Translations under genes and position numbers: made by a program
Notes under the pieces: generated by a model
Databases searched by the model: none
What the model saw: the letters and a program-made list of their open reading frames with translations, nothing else
What the model was told of the DNA's origin: nothing
In this document: positions 1 to 12,562 of the stretch, one piece after another
How positions within the stretch are numbered: position 1 is the stretch's first letter
Layout of the letters: the number at the start of each line of letters is the position of its first letter
DNA from: Salminus brasiliensis
Taxonomy: Eukaryota > Chordata > Actinopteri > Characiformes > Bryconidae
Direction of reading: 5' to 3'
Length of the DNA: 64,000 nucleotides
Assembly: GCF_030463535.1 (NCBI RefSeq)
Contig: NC_132900.1
Location: forward strand, 30,855,221 to 30,919,220

Positions 1-1088
1 CAGCTGGGCTTTGCTGATGAGTCTCAGGGGAGCAGGGCATGTGTGGATAGTTACCATGTTAAGACGGGTCGAGCACACAGCCATGTGAGGATAGTTACCC
101 CCCCACCCCCCCGCCTCTGTCTCTCTCTCTCTCACTCTGCTTGTATTTCCAGTATTTGTGTCGTAGTGGAGAGACCCTGCACTGCACTGCACATCTACTT
201 TACTCATGATAAATCCCCCCCTTCTTTATCACTTCACACACACTGCAGGCTGCACGCCACAGTCACGGCCACAATAAAGAACGAGCCCTGCAGTAAAGGT
301 GTGTGAGGAGTGTGTGTGTGTGTGTGTATGCAGTCCTACCTGTATTTCTTTTTAATGTAACGACAGGTAATCTAACTACTGCATGTGTACAACACGTAAA
401 GGGGAATTTCACCAACTTCTCAGAATTTGATCATTTTGATTTCACATAAAATCTGAATAAAAGTCAAGTTGACTTTTTATCCAATCAGAACCGTGGGATC
501 TGAAGACAGAGCACAGCACTGCCATCTAGTGGTCAGGGTTTAAACACAACACTAAATGAACCACTGTCTGACAACAATCTTTACAGAGAATCCATACTGT
601 ATTGCTAAACATATAATCACGATACTTCGATATACGGATATTGTTACGCAGTCCACAGTGGCCACTTCCATCACATTTCCTGTAATGGACACTTATAAAG
701 CTGAAGCCTGTGTGATGATAAGGGCTGCTGGAATCTTTTATTTATAGTTTATTAGTTTTGTGTTGAGTATTTTATTATCCTCCAAATTAGAACCTGTGTT
801 CTAGATATGCTGGTTTTAATGGGCATGTCGTTTAGCTCGAGTTAGCGTGGGTCAGGTTATGGACGAGGTTGTATTTGGGCATTAAGTTACACGAAGGGCA
901 CGTTGCCCTGTAGCTCGAAGCGTGCGCACACACACACACGGCTCCTGAGTTATTGTAGCACTGTGCATGAACCTCAGAGTGCCCTCGCCGGAGTGGACGT
1001 GCTGCCAAAACAAAGAGAGCGGAGGTGGGAGAGGAGGGGTTAAACTAGCGGTTCTGCTTAAAAACAATGAACTACGAGCTCACTTCTA
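1..1088. other. Putative ift80 intron, left edge, no gene
   Basis: No exon or known repeat family could be recognised here. The stretch holds a C-rich/CT-rich patch near 98-135, a short (TG)n near 308-327 and otherwise mixed-complexity sequence. It is assigned to an ift80 intron only because the first ift80 exon in the window (16469) encodes the middle of the protein. Confidence 0.4.
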
Positions 1089-1616
1089 CACTGTATGGAC
1101 AAAAGTATTGGGACACCTGCTCATTCATTGTTTCTTCTGAAATCAAGGGTATGAAAAAGAGCTGATCCTGCTTCTGTTGGAGGAACTGTCCCAGCTGTCC
1201 AGAGAAGAAGAAGAAAGGCTTTCCACTAGATTTTGTACTAGGAGCATTGCTGTGAGGATATGATTGCATTCAGCGACAAGAGTGAGGTCATGTTAGTGAG
1301 GTCAGGATTGATCACCACCTCACTTCATTCTCAACTCATCTCCAGCTCATCCTATTGCTCAAAACCATTGGATGGAGCACCATGCATCGTTCTCAATGCT
1401 GGGGGGCTTTATACCCCTCTTCTAGCCTACGCCTGGCATTAGGCCGCATGGCGCCAGTAGGCCCATGTTTAATGATCTGCTCCAGAGAGTCCTATTCTAT
1501 TGGCTTCTTCTCTACTTCTCTACAGGGACTAGACACACGCATGTGCATTTTCACATCTTTTTCAGCAGCTGAACGCATTCATTAGAAGAGATGTCCACAA
1601 ACATTTGGACATGCAG
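1089..1616 (-). mobile_element. CACTATATG-family non-autonomous DNA transposon, nearly full length
   Basis: Begins CACTGTATGGACAAAAGTAT after a TA and ends with a copy of GTCCACAAACATTTGGACAT, the reverse complement of the family's other terminus. The interior matches the other copies in the window (a stretch on AATGCTGGGGGGCTTTATAC, the TCTAGTAGAAAGCC stretch in reverse). It has no transposase frame. Strand is set by taking GTCCAAATGTTTGTGGACACC as the left end. Confidence 0.8.
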
Positions 1617-2219
1617 CGTGTTTTATGGTACCTTGGCAGCATTTCTGTTTATCCTCATAATCGCTGCCTCGTATCGCGCCGCTAAGCCGGGAGACGTCGA
1701 GTTCGGAGACGTGCCTCATTCGCCGGGCGACTCGAGGATGACGGGAGGTGTAATGGAGGCGAAATGCATTCACGTCAGTTGAGGAACGCCCCAGAGAAGA
1801 GCCTGTGATATAATATCTTATCGTCCGAGGGCAGATATTTACGACATCTGCGGTTGGCTCGGTTTTTATGAGACTTCCAGTGCGTGTGTCTGCGAGGCTC
1901 TGCTGTTTCTCCTCCTCTCCCCCTGGAAGATATTGGATAGACAGATAGAAGGATAAAGTGTGTCAGTGAATCTCCGTGCGATTAAGGCAGCTCAGACAAC
2001 GCGGTGCCACGGGACGTTTCGGGGCAGGTTTTTTTTACGGCCCGGTGTGCTCGTTGCGCTTGATAGCGTGTAATTTAGCGCAGCGGGTCAGGCTTTATTA
2101 GAAAGCTCGCTACAGAAGATGCACGTCTTGCCCCGCGGAGCAGCAGACATATACTCCACTCACATCCCCCAGCTGGGTTTTTTAGCTGTCCTCTACTTTT
2201 CCATTTCAGCTCGCACATA

Positions 2220-2700
2220 CACTATATGTCCAAATGTTTGTGGACACCCCTTCTAATGAATGCAGTCAGCTACTTTAAGGTGCACCCGCTGTTGACTTAG
2301 ATGTTTAAATGAGCACACACATAAACACACATAAACACACATAAACACACTACTGCCAGAGTAGGACTCTCCGGAGCAGATCAGTAAACATCAAGACCCT
2401 ATTGGCATCATGCTGGCTAATAATGCCAGGCGTGGGCTAGTAGAGGGGTGTAAAGTCCCCCAGCATTGAGGAGCTGTGGAGCAGTGGAATGATGGATGGT
2501 GGTGGAGCTCCATCCAGTACTTTTGGGATGAGTTGGGGAGTTGGAGATGAAGTGGGATGACCTCACTAACATGACCTCACTCTTGTTGCTGAGTGCAATC
2601 AAATCAAATGCAATCAAATCCTCACAGCAATGCTCCTCCAAAATCTAGTAGAAAGCCTTCTTCCCTGGACCGTAGAGACAGTCACTCCCACTAAAACCAC
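2220..2700 (+). mobile_element. CACTATATG-family transposon, right end eroded
   Basis: Starts CACTATATGTCCAAATGTTT preceded by TA, then the family body with a short ACATAAACAC repeat at the usual CA-rich position (2310-2350), the TAGTAGAGGGGTGTAAAG block and the ATCTAGTAGAAAGCC block. The terminal CCAATACTTTTGTCC segment is missing. Confidence 0.75.
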
Positions 2701-3343
2701 AGACAGAGGTCCTCCTCTTCTTCTTCGGACATGGAGCTCCACATCACTCTGATCTCTATGGGTTGCGTTGGAAAGCTAAGTTAGCTCTGCACGAATTAGC
2801 TTGACATAACGTTAGCTAGCCTGTTGGGGTGTTGGTTTAGCGTAGCTAGCTACTGTATGATACGTCCACAAACCGCCTGATAGGAAGTGACCGGAAATTC
2901 CACACAAAGGTGGATGAAACTCCTGAAAGTGGGCGTGGCCAAGTAAGGTGAGTAGAGGGAAGAAAAGTGAGATAAGAGAGAGAGATATTAGTCAGACAGA
3001 CTGAAATATCTAATAGAGTAAAGGTCAGAGGTCGTTAGATACGAGGTGTTTCGCCTAGTTAAAGCTATTCCATCTCAGCCGATGTTCTGCCGGTAAATGT
3101 GACCCCACGGTTTTGCTGGCACATCAGTTCCCGCTTCTTCACAAACCTCAGGAAATCAGCATAAACACTGTAAAAAAAAAAAAAACCCTGACCTCATATT
3201 TTTGCCTTCCTGCCCACATTTCCCTCCTACTTCTCTCTTCCAGTCTTCTGGGGCCTCTTTGCAGTCTTTAAATCTTTACCCCCCCCCTTTTGATACGTAT
3301 CAGAACGTCCTAGTGAAGATATGCACTGTCTGAGACAGGAGTG

Positions 3344-3350
<7 letters not shown>

Positions 3351-3383
<33 letters not shown>

Positions 3384-3396
3384 TGTGTGTGTGTGA
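3351..3396 (+). repeat. (TG)n microsatellite
   Basis: Nearly perfect TG dinucleotide tract with one TT interruption. Confidence 0.95.
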
Positions 3397-3789
3397 GTGT
3401 GAGCGTGTAAGGACTGTAGAGTAGAGTATTGGCAGGTCTCTTGCGATAGGAAACGTATTGGATACGGGAGCAGCAGTTAACCCGAATGTCTGGTTTGAAT
3501 TTCAGGGCCCGTTGTTGCCGCTCTGCAGGGCCTAATGCGATCAAAGCGTGGTGCCATTGGCCGTCGCGAGTGCTCAGCTTTTATGTGTGTGACCTGAAGG
3601 AAAGGGTGGACTCTAAGCATGGCTCCTGAGACACAGTACGAGCTTGATAGTGAACGATTCAGTGATTCATTGAACCGCATAAAGCCAAACTGAAAAGCAG
3701 AGCCTACACTGATCAGACATGGCCTTCAGAGTGCTTCAGATTGGGAATGCGAACAACTGGTCATCTTAATTATGACCAATTCTGATTCA

Positions 3790-4070
3790 TTACATCTTAC
3801 ATTGGCGGCATTTGGCTTCAACTGTTTACTCAGAAAATAGCCTTAGCTAGTTTGTAGAGGCAAGAACCCAGAAGATCCCTCTAAGCTTAGATACTACTAA
3901 ATACAGACGTCAGTGTGGAGACCATAATACTCCACATACGCTACACTCTACTATACAAGTACTAATGGAAGAGCTGAGTCTTCAGCCTGGGTTTGAACAC
4001 AGCGAGTGACTCTGCCGACTCTACCCAGGGGAAGTTCGCTCCACCACATCGATGCCAGGACAGAATGGGG
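3790..4070 (-). mobile_element. L2-like LINE 3' end, old copy
   Basis: Shares, in order, the ACTGTTTACT, GATCCCTCTAAGCT, AGTCTTCAGCCTGGGTTTG and GGGGAAGTTCG blocks with the copies at 18285 and 29274. The 3' end is on the left. Reading the minus strand, the block equivalent to the C-terminus of the LINE reverse transcriptase is degraded here. Confidence 0.6.
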
Positions 4071-4204
4071 TGTAAGAAAATATCGATATATTCATTTTTT
4101 GAGACTTTCATACATATCTATTTGGAGGTGGGAAGCATCCCAGTTGGCCATTAAGGAAGCACCCGAGAGGCATCTACATCTACATATCAGGTCGCAACAG
4201 TGAT

Positions 4205-4447
4205 GACCAGTGGGTTCATCTGAGCCACCTTATACAACAAGAACCACACGATCTCCAGAACATCAGGCAGCTCTTGTGGAGGCAGGTCATGGATAACCAA
4301 GGCTCTCACTGATGCTCATGGAGGTCCCACCTCACGACTTGAAGGATCTGCTTCTAACGTTTCCAGCACCTCCAGAGGTCTCTTGGGGAGTCCATGCCTG
4401 GAATGGTCAGATTTGTTGTGGTGTCAGTAAGAGGGACCTGCTCCACA
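4205..4447 (+). mobile_element. Old copy of the AACATTAAAACC-type DNA element
   Basis: Aligns by eye with the better copy at 32505-32890: the shared blocks are CTCACTGATGCTCATGG, AAGGATCTGCT, CTCCAGAGGTCT and GGAGTCCATGCCT. Both outer ends are lost. This is a widely dispersed fish repeat type; the family name is not asserted. Confidence 0.6.
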
Positions 4448-4486
4448 CTAGGCATGCTCTTTTTGTGTTGTCTGTATGAATGATAT

Positions 4487-4785
4487 ATATGTAAATGTCC
4501 GAATGTTTGTGGACACCCCTTCTTATGTTTGATTTTTAAATGAGCACACACACACACACACACACACGCACACACACACACCAATGCCAATAGAGTAGGA
4601 CTCTCCGGAGCAGGTCAATAAACATCATGACCCTATTGGCACCATGCTGCCTAATAATACCAAGCGTGGGCTAGCAGAGGGGTATAAAGCCCCCCAGCAT
4701 TGAGGAGCTGTGGAGCAGTGGAAGAACTGTGTTCTCTGGAATGATGGTGGTGGAGCTCCATCCAGTACTTTTGGGATGGTCAGTA
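4487..4785 (+). mobile_element. CACTATATG-family transposon fragment with (CA)n
   Basis: Contains GTCCGAATGTTTGTGGACAC, a (CA)n tract at about 4549-4580, the AGTAGGACTCTCCGGAGCAG block, the GTGGGCTAGCAGAGG block and CCATCCAGTACTTTTGGGAT. The right third of the family is absent. Confidence 0.7.
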
Positions 4786-5379
4786 TGATATATATGTAAA
4801 TGTCCTGCGCTCCTCCAGAAAGCGCTTCCAGACTCAGGCAGCTGAAGTGCTGTATGGGCTGAATGGGGGTTGCTTTTGCAGCTTGGTTTCAAGTACTGCC
4901 CACCCTTAATTACCCAGGATTAAACCGCCAGGCTGTGCTGGACCCTCCAGGCCCTCCAGGACCTGAATTGGACACCCCTGGTTTAGTAGAAACTGCATCA
5001 CAAACCAATTAGATTGGATTACATTTGTTTCTTTTAGTGGACCCAGATGTGTGAGGCCATCAAGGTACCTCTTAAGCAGAGCTCATCCCAGCCTGAGGCC
5101 CCTCTGCCCAGTCCTCCCAGAACACAGCAAGACCTCCCTGCCCAGCCCCCACTCTGGGTAGGCCCCCTCCTCCTTAACCAGCTCCTCAGCCCAGCTTGAG
5201 CACAACCCACCCCACCCCCCCCCACCCCCACCAGTCCCCAGCCCAGAGCTGGACCCCAGCACTCAGGGGTCAGCGCAAAGCGACATTTACAAGCTCTTCT
5301 AATTTACTGAGAGATTGATGGGGAGGACCTCCTTCTCCCATCTCCCCACCCCCACACCGCCTTTTACACGGCTCCAACT

Positions 5380-5819
5380 TTTACTCAGTCTCTCCCTCTC
5401 TCTCTCTCGCTCGCTCGCTCCTTATACCTCTCTGCCTCTATCAGGCTTTGTCTTTTTTACCCCTCGCTTACTCTTTGTGCACCTCTCTCTCTCTCTGTCT
5501 TTAAATCTGTCCGTTCTCTAATACTACTTCTGTCTCTCTCACTACCTTTCTTTCATTCTCTACCCAGCTCTCTCTCTCTTACTTTCGCTTATACCTCTCT
5601 CTACCACCTTTTGTCTCTCTCTTTCTCTCTGTCGGTTCCTCTCTCTCTAGCCACATCTCTCTCTCTCTCTCTCTCTCTTTGTATCTCTACCTCTCTTTCT
5701 CTCAGTCTAATACTCTTTATGTCTCTTACCCCTCTCTCACTCTTTATACACCCCTCTCTCTTTCTCTTTTAATCTGTCTCTCTCCCTTTCCCTCTGCCTT
5801 GCCATTAATCTCTATCCAT

Positions 5820-5865
<46 letters not shown>

Positions 5866-5951
5866 GTGTCTCTACCTCTCTCCCTCCGTCTACCACTCTT
5901 TATCTCTCTTACCCCTCTCTCTCTTTTTATACCTTTAAATCTCTCGCTACT

Positions 5952-5988
<37 letters not shown>

Positions 5989-6060
5989 AACTATTTCAGT
6001 CTCTCTCACTCTGTTTCTGTCTTTCATCATCTCTCTCTCCCCCCCTTCTCTCTCTGGCTC
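5380..6060 (+). repeat. Long pyrimidine (CT)n-rich tract
   Basis: About 680 bases that are almost wholly C and T on the + strand, built of pure CT runs (for example 5824-5863) separated by recurring short phrases such as TCTACC, CTTACCCC and CTTTATA, which gives a loose higher-order repetition. Open frames rich in Leu/Ser through this tract are artefacts of the repeat. Confidence 0.9.
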
Positions 6061-6384
6061 TGTATTAATATGAGCTGTATGTGCATGTGTGTGTGTAGTA
6101 TGTGTAGTATGACGGGTGAGCCTCCGTGGTAGTGGGACAGGGCTGATACGCTAAGATACGATAAGAAGTGACAGAAGGACTGCAGCATAAAGAGAAGATG
6201 AGCCTCTTAAGCTGTCAGATTCACGCCGGTCTCCGACTCTCCCGCTGTTTGTTTTTGCTGCTCTGTGACTGAAGGACCTCAGAGCAGTGCTTTCAGGTCA
6301 GGTTCTTTCTCCTAAAGCCACAAGCAGGAGATTCAGGAGAGGCTTCTCTTACGCGCGTGGCAAACCCCACCTTTGGAAATCAAA

Positions 6385-6480
6385 TGTTTGTCTAAAGTAT
6401 GTGGACACTCCTTCGTCTTAGTGAGTTTGGCTGTTTCAGTCACTCTCATACAGCCATGCAGTCTCCTTCAAAAAAAACAG
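6385..6480 (+). mobile_element. Fragment of a Tc1-type terminal region
   Basis: Has AGTATGTGGACACTCCTTC followed by GAGTTTGGCTGTTTCAG and CCATGCAGTCTCC, an order familiar from fish Tc1-like elements. A second weaker copy of the same phrases occurs at 6915-7000. Identification rests on remembered family sequence, so confidence is limited. Confidence 0.4.
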
Positions 6481-7004
6481 TTTGACAGTTTTCCAACACA
6501 TCAGTTTTTCAGTTTTCTGCCTGGCTAGAGCTGCCCCAGCCGACTGTGAGTGCTGGTATTGCGAAGCCAAATGCACTGGAGCAAAGCAGCAGGGCTGGCT
6601 TCGTATTGGCATTTGTATTTGGTTGTAGTTGTGAGAGTTTTGGGAATAATAATAGAAATTTAGATTTTGTTGAGAGTGTTGTATCATTCTGATTAATTTA
6701 CTGGTTTCATTCTCTTGCTGGGAACCCAGACTTTTCAATCTCAAAGCACTCTGCACCCCACCTTAAAGCATTCCCCGCAACTCCACCTGTGTGAGGACAG
6801 GCCAAACTGGACCCTCAGAGTAGTCTAGCTCTTGTTTAAATGCTGAGAGCACATACAAAGAGCTTAATAGCGTTTAAACTGGAGTAGAGAGTTAGTTGTG
6901 TGTTTGGTTAGCGATTCATTAATTAGTGGGTTTGGCTGTGTCAGCTACTCTCATTGCTAACAGATGCATCCAGCCATGCCGTCTCCTATGAGAGACATCA
7001 GTAA

Positions 7005-7240
7005 TATGGTGGGGTGGTGATCAACATCCAACATCCAACATCGTGACCTCACTGACCTCACAGTGCTTTTGTCGCTAAATGCAATCAAATCCAGCTCCAA
7101 AATCTAGTAGGAAACTTTCTTCCCTGGACAGTAGAGACAGTTATTTAAACAAAAGCAAGATTAGCTCTTTTTAATACCCTTAATTATGGAAGAAACAATA
7201 AATGAGCAGGTGTCCCAATACTTTTGTCCATATAGCGTTT
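7005..7240 (+). mobile_element. CACTATATG-family transposon, right-end fragment
   Basis: Carries the CCTCACTGACCTCAC, AATGCAATCAAATCC, AAAATCTAGTAGGAAAC and GAGCAGGTGTCCCAATAC blocks and ends TTTTGTCCATATAGCG, the intact right terminus of the family. Confidence 0.75.
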
Positions 7241-7302
7241 GTGTTTGTCTTGTTCCTGTTGTGTTTACATAGACGTAGCATGTGTAACCAAGAAGATTCA
7301 GT

Positions 7303-7304
7303 GT

Positions 7305-7342
<38 letters not shown>
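7303..7342 (+). repeat. (TG)n microsatellite
   Basis: Uninterrupted TG tract of about 20 units. Confidence 0.95.
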
Positions 7343-7343
<1 letters not shown>

Positions 7344-7507
7344 CCATGCGGTACCTGTCCTGCCAGGCTGTCTGTAACGGAGGAGCGAGGCTAACTGAAG
7401 CCAGCTGGGCTTCTCCCTCCGGCTCCACCAGCCAAGCTCTCCTAATTTATACCACTAGCCCAGCGCAAGCCTCCCCTCCGCCTGACAGCATGTGTAAACA
7501 CTGACTT

Positions 7508-7508
<1 letters not shown>

Positions 7509-7549
<41 letters not shown>
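7509..7549 (+). repeat. (GT)n microsatellite
   Basis: Uninterrupted GT tract of about 20 units, 170 bases after the previous one. Confidence 0.95.
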
Positions 7550-8039
7550 ACATGCCACCCCGTCGATTAGCGTCCTGTGAGGAGAAGCAGAGCAGGCTTC
7601 TCTCGGTCAGCGCCGACATATTTAACGTGTCTGATGTAATGGGGCTGAATCAGCAGATAGTTCCACAGGGAACCATTAGACTCCAACATGTGTCATTAAC
7701 CCCTTCCCCTCTCTCTCTACACACTCCTAGACCAGGTGGAGAGGCAAGGGAAGTACAGGACAGGCGGAGGACGTTTAAATACAGCTCCTCTGTTTCAACA
7801 TAAAGCTGATGATCATATTATTAAAATATATTCATGATTATTAGTTCATTGCCTTTGCCATTGTTTGTAGCCGCCTGGCCAGTTTTAATTAAGCTGTATA
7901 TTTTTTGCCTCCACCAAAAATGAACTTTGGATAATCTGAAATTTAGAGTGGTATCAGATCTTTACTTAAGAAAACGTCATTAAAACTATTAGCTATTTAA
8001 CTAAATTATACAGGAAATCTATCTTATGGAATTTGTGTA

Positions 8040-8740
8040 GACTTTCAAAAATGTAATGGAACCACACTCTCCGATCATGACCAAACTTGTTGTACCTGCC
8101 CGAAGTTTAATACCGAAATAACCTGTAAAGTTCGGTGGACATGTGCCAATAGAGGGCGCTAAAGTAGTAATTCCAGTTGTTTCAACTTTTTTCGTGAAAG
8201 GCCTCAATGTGCTGAGTAGTGCTTGGACCCCAGAAATTGCTGTTGACAACATATATGGAAAGGTGAGGATTGGACTGGGTGTATTTTTTTTTCTGTTACA
8301 TAATGAAGCTGATGTTAGCATCGTAGAAAATGTGTTGTTTACAACTTTACTGGTTTCAATTAGTTACATATAATTACATCTATCCACCTGCCTTTAACCT
8401 TTCTATGCTTTGGCCGAAAATATTTACAGAAGGCTGAACAATCCTATTTAGACTAATTGAGCTTTGGTCAGAATATGTAATTCAGAGTGTGATCACATAT
8501 CTAGTTGGGAAGACTTTACTATTAGATGTGTTTTACTAAGTATAAATGATGGGAAATGACCTGTAAATCTGGGTGGACTTGTGTCAACAGGGGGCGCTAA
8601 AAACAGTAATTCTAGTTGTTGCAACTATTTTCACAAAAGGCCTTAAAGTGCTGAGTTGTTCTTGAACCCTAGAAATTGCTGCTGGTGGCTGTGTTTTTAA
8701 ATGGGTGTCTGAAAGCTCAGACTGTGAGAATAGACTGGGT
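8040..8740 (+). repeat. Diverged direct repeat pair, 438-bp spacing
   Basis: Two related segments (about 8060-8290 and 8495-8740) share ACCTGTAAA, the GGGCGCTAAA block (8151 and 8589), CAGAAATTGCTG/CTAGAAATTGCTG and GACTGGGTGTA. Identity is modest, so the duplication or double insertion is old. I do not recognise the source. Confidence 0.6.
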
Positions 8741-8799
8741 GTAGTACAGTTAGCTTCAGTGAGCTAAACCAGAAGCTCAACATTTATGTAGCGACTCTA

Positions 8800-9420
8800 A
8801 ACCCCAGACTAAATTGAGTGAGACTTCTACCAACGCTTTCTAAAGCTTGTCCAACCTCACGACAGTTGCTAGGGGGAGAAATTGCCTTGGTGGGCGGAGC
8901 ATGGACATGGCCAGTTCTCTTTGTGAAGCAATGGCTGTCATGTGTGGGTGGATTTACACATGCTGTGGGTACAGTGGAGCCAAATATGGCGATGGTGTGT
9001 AGCTGGTAAGAAGACATTCATTGTTCGCCAGCAGAAAGAGAGAGAGCCGCCTAAAGCTTGCCCGAGCCGCGGATACAGAGAAGAGAGGGAGAGAGTCTGG
9101 CGAGGGAGAGAGACTAGCGCTTTGTTTCCTTTTAGCGTTTGGACTTTACTGCTTTCTCGCTCCTCTCTCGCTCTAATAAGACTGCAGTATGGAGAAGCAG
9201 CCGGCTCGGAGCACCTGCCAATCCTAATGGCAAACGTATGTGCAGGCAGAGAGGCGAGAGCAGAGGAAAGCTCCCCCAAAAGAGGGCAGCAGCGCTGGCC
9301 GAGTGAGACAGATTGCATCGTCCCCGATTGTGTGTATGTGTGTACATGTATTTTCTTGAAGGCCGAGGCTGTGGAACATCTACAGTGGTTTGAAGTTTAG
9401 CAGATTCAGGTCCAGACAGT
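8800..9420. other. Unique-looking intronic block, no supported gene
   Basis: Mixed-complexity sequence lacking the window's repeat families, with purine-rich GAGAGA runs near 9085-9110. Open frames exist on both strands over the same bases, show no protein family I know and have no splice context, so they are not called as genes. Confidence 0.3.
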
Positions 9421-9515
9421 GAAAGGCAAAGTGGGAAGAGTGCAGCAGTGGTGTGCAGTGATACTTTCTAGTGAGACATTGCTTTCTCCTCAGAACCCAG
9501 ATCAGTTTAGGGACA

Positions 9516-9722
9516 TCATAGCTGTGGTACAACGGATAACACCACTGCCTGCCACTGAGCTACTACGGGGGTTCGATTCCCGGTCTGGGTCACTATGCTG
9601 CGCTACAGTTAAGAGTCCTTGGGCAAGACTCCTAACACTACATTGGCCCACCTGTGTAATACGAGTAACCTCGTAAGTCGCTCTGGATAAGAGCGTCAGC
9701 TAAATGCTGTAAATGTAAATAA
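9516..9722 (+). mobile_element. tRNA-derived SINE
   Basis: A tRNA-like head with a B-box style GGTTCGATTCC (about 9572), a body with TCGCTCTGGATAAGAGCG and a tail ending TAAATGCTGTAAATG, typical of fish SINEs that share a LINE 3' tail. Related copies lie at 11215-11402 and 44765-44985 in the opposite orientation. Confidence 0.8.
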
Positions 9723-10067
9723 CTGTTACAACCATCATGTTGATTTACTTTCTTAACAAGCCGTTAAATGTAGCCTTAACCCTTTAACCCTCCAAGGCTT
9801 ATCACACGCAGATAAAGGACTGGTGTGGCTATTCTTTAGTAATAGAGGCTTGTAATAACACTCTCACCCCCGTCTGCTGACCAGAGGCTGGTATAAATAA
9901 GCTACAAGCGTTACTAGCTGTTATCGCCCTCTGCTAGCACTCTGCCACTAATTTATGCTAAATGCTAAATGCTAAAGTTGGCGTTAGCTTGCAGCGGCTA
10001 CATTCTGAGGACTGAACACGTAAACTGGAAGCTCTTTTGTTTTGTCTTGTTTTTATTCCTGTTTTGC

Positions 10068-10093
10068 TTATTATTATTATTATTATTATTATC
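10068..10093 (+). repeat. (TTA)n microsatellite
   Basis: Trinucleotide TTA/ATT tract of about eight units. Confidence 0.9.
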
Positions 10094-10312
10094 CCGTGTC
10101 GACCAGTGGATGACGGGTTCCCCTTTTGAGTCTTGGTTCCTCTCAAGGTTTCTTCCTCTCGATCCGAGGGTGTTTTCCATGCCACTGCTGCCACTGGCTT
10201 GCTCAAAAGAGGCTCGAACCCGGATCTCTGTAGAGCTGCTTTGTGACAACATTCGTTGTAAAAAGCCTAACGAAATAAATCTGAGTTGAATTGAATAGAA
10301 TTGAATAGATGC
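10094..10312 (+). mobile_element. LINE 3' UTR with TTGAAT tail
   Basis: Contains GAGTCTTGGTTCCTCTCAAG, TTTCTTCCTC, GGCTTGCTC, AGAGCTGCTTTGTGACAAC and TGTAAAAAGC, followed by a repeated GAATTGAATAGAATTGAAT tail. This layout is a common fish retrotransposon 3' end. No reverse transcriptase frame is retained, so the copy is strongly 5' truncated. Confidence 0.65.
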
Positions 10313-11214
10313 TGAAGCACTGACGTTGTGTTGTTGGGCTAGGCTAGGTCATGTTCACCGCTTCCACACTGTACAGAGTTTTGTGCCATCACAGTCGCAC
10401 TGCCTCGCCGCATCGAGCAGCGAGCTGGATACAGTGCCCCCACCGTTGCGCCCCACCGTCCGTATTTAACCTTTAGGGTCTCCAGGTGAGCCTCAGCCAG
10501 TCTTTCTCAGCTCGTATCCACTGATGTGATGTCACACACTCCGACTGTCTCGGCCTCTGTGTCCTCTGCTCCATAAATTCACTCTAATATACATATACTC
10601 CTGCTCGCTCGCTCTCTCTCTCTCCCAACCAGCACCAAGAGAATAGGAAGTGCCTGGAGGTTAGCCAGGATCATCCCTTTTTGGTCTTTTGGTTCCAATA
10701 AAACTTGTCAGCAAATCTGCTGCTGAATGATCCACACACACACTCCCTCTCTCTCTCACACACACACACACTCACACACTCACACACATGCTTGCACTGC
10801 CTCAAGGTGCATTTTATTTATTTAAATGTTTTCGGTTAAAATGAGGGTCCCGTTACAGCTGACTCTGACCAGCGGTCCAGTGTGCACAAGTGCTGGCACC
10901 GTTCCACTGGGTGGGTGGGTGGGGGCTGTGTTTTGAGCAATAGCTGTGTGGGGATATGATTTTATTAGGTGTAAGCCATGATCTGGATATGGACTGAGCG
11001 CTACTACCCTTTTTTCAGCCTGCTCCCCTCCCTGTTTCTACCCTCTACCAGTCGGCCCTCAGGCGGAGCACCCTGCACAGAGGCCCCTTGATTTGAAGAC
11101 CACTTTTTTTGGTGCCTCCTATTCATAAAGGGACGGCAGTTTCGGCCCTTATTCTGAATCTAGCTGATTATTTATTGGGTTGTTAGGTAAGCTCTGATTG
11201 GTTGTGTACATTTA

Positions 11215-11402
11215 CATTAATGGTATTTAGCTGAAGCTCTTGTCCAGAGCGACTGGAGCGAGGTGGGCCGTTGTGGTGTTGGGAATCTTGCCCAGTCCTG
11301 TCCAGCATAGTCACCCAGACCGGAAACCAAACCCCAGTCTCCCAGATGGAGTGGTAGCTCGCTGGCAGGTAGTGGTGTTATCTGTTGCACCACACCAACC
11401 AC
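11215..11402 (-). mobile_element. tRNA-derived SINE, reverse orientation
   Basis: Reverse-complement relative of the SINE at 9516: tail side TTAGCTGAAGCTCTTGTCCAG on the left, tRNA-like head ending at TGTTGCACCACACCAACC on the right. Confidence 0.75.
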
Positions 11403-12562
11403 CAGTCAGCCATAACCTCTGCCTGCACCATGGTATTCTATATTATACTATAATATATAATACTGTATTATATATTATAGTATATATTTATAGCTGCTGT
11501 GCTCGTGGTTAAATCCAAATAAGCAATAAGAACAGCGAATGATGTCTGTGTATCTGGGTGTATGTGGAACGAAATTGACTAGAATAGACATTAAAAGGGC
11601 TTTTTGGTAAATTCATGTAGGAGCATAATGCAAAAACCAACATACTTCATATAAATGAAGCAGAATCCAGAAGAAATACATAACAGAATGCTGATAGGAT
11701 GAGGGTGGGCCCACAACGAAGGCCTTTTATAGAAGAGTGACCTAATATCCCTTCAGCAGGGCTTGTGGTTAGTCCACCGCACTCTGCAATAGTCCTGTAG
11801 TCACAGTGTAGTGATGAGGTGTGTATTCTGAGAGCCAAGTTCAGTCTTTAAGTTCTGCCGATAAGGGCTTTTTCCTCAGTCCCTCACACAGATACACCTG
11901 TAATAACCCCACGGCCAGTCAGCGCCAGTGTGTGGACGTTGCAAATGTGTCGTATCGTACTTTCCATTTACGGGGAAGTTTCTGGAAAAGCAGGGAAAAG
12001 ATAAATGTCTGATGGATGTAAGCAAAAGCTAAAAATAATCTGAAAATAGTGCCAAACACATCATGTGGTGGAACCTGATCCTGAGTTACATACACGTTTA
12101 AGAACTCCATTAAAGTAATGATGTGCTCTAGGGCTGCAGAAAAAGTCCAGAGCATAAACCAGAGAAAGCTCAAGGCTAGAAAGTGAAAGTGAGTTGGGAG
12201 AGGGAGAGACTGATAGCGGGTCATGCGGAGGGAAGTAGGCTAATTCAGTTTAATCCACTCCACTCTTATTTATGTCGGCCTTTTTATTGTGCCAAAGCAG
12301 ATTTTCCAGAACTACGAGTCCAGACCCTAATGAGTGCCGTCAAAGGACTGGACTGGAGACCATACCACTATACCAGTCCCCCCACCACCACCACCCTGAC
12401 ACCAGTACCGATCTTCACTGTTTCAGTTTATACCAGTAATACAACCTTCTATTAATAGCCGCTGTGCTTCATGTCCAATCGGAACACAAAGCTGATGCTC
12501 CCACGTTCAGATTGGTCACATGATTTAACAGATATGATGAAACTCGCAAATATCGCATATCA

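Noticed and set aside
5315..6132. Leu/Ser-rich plus-strand frames
   Set aside because: Translations of the CT-rich tract.
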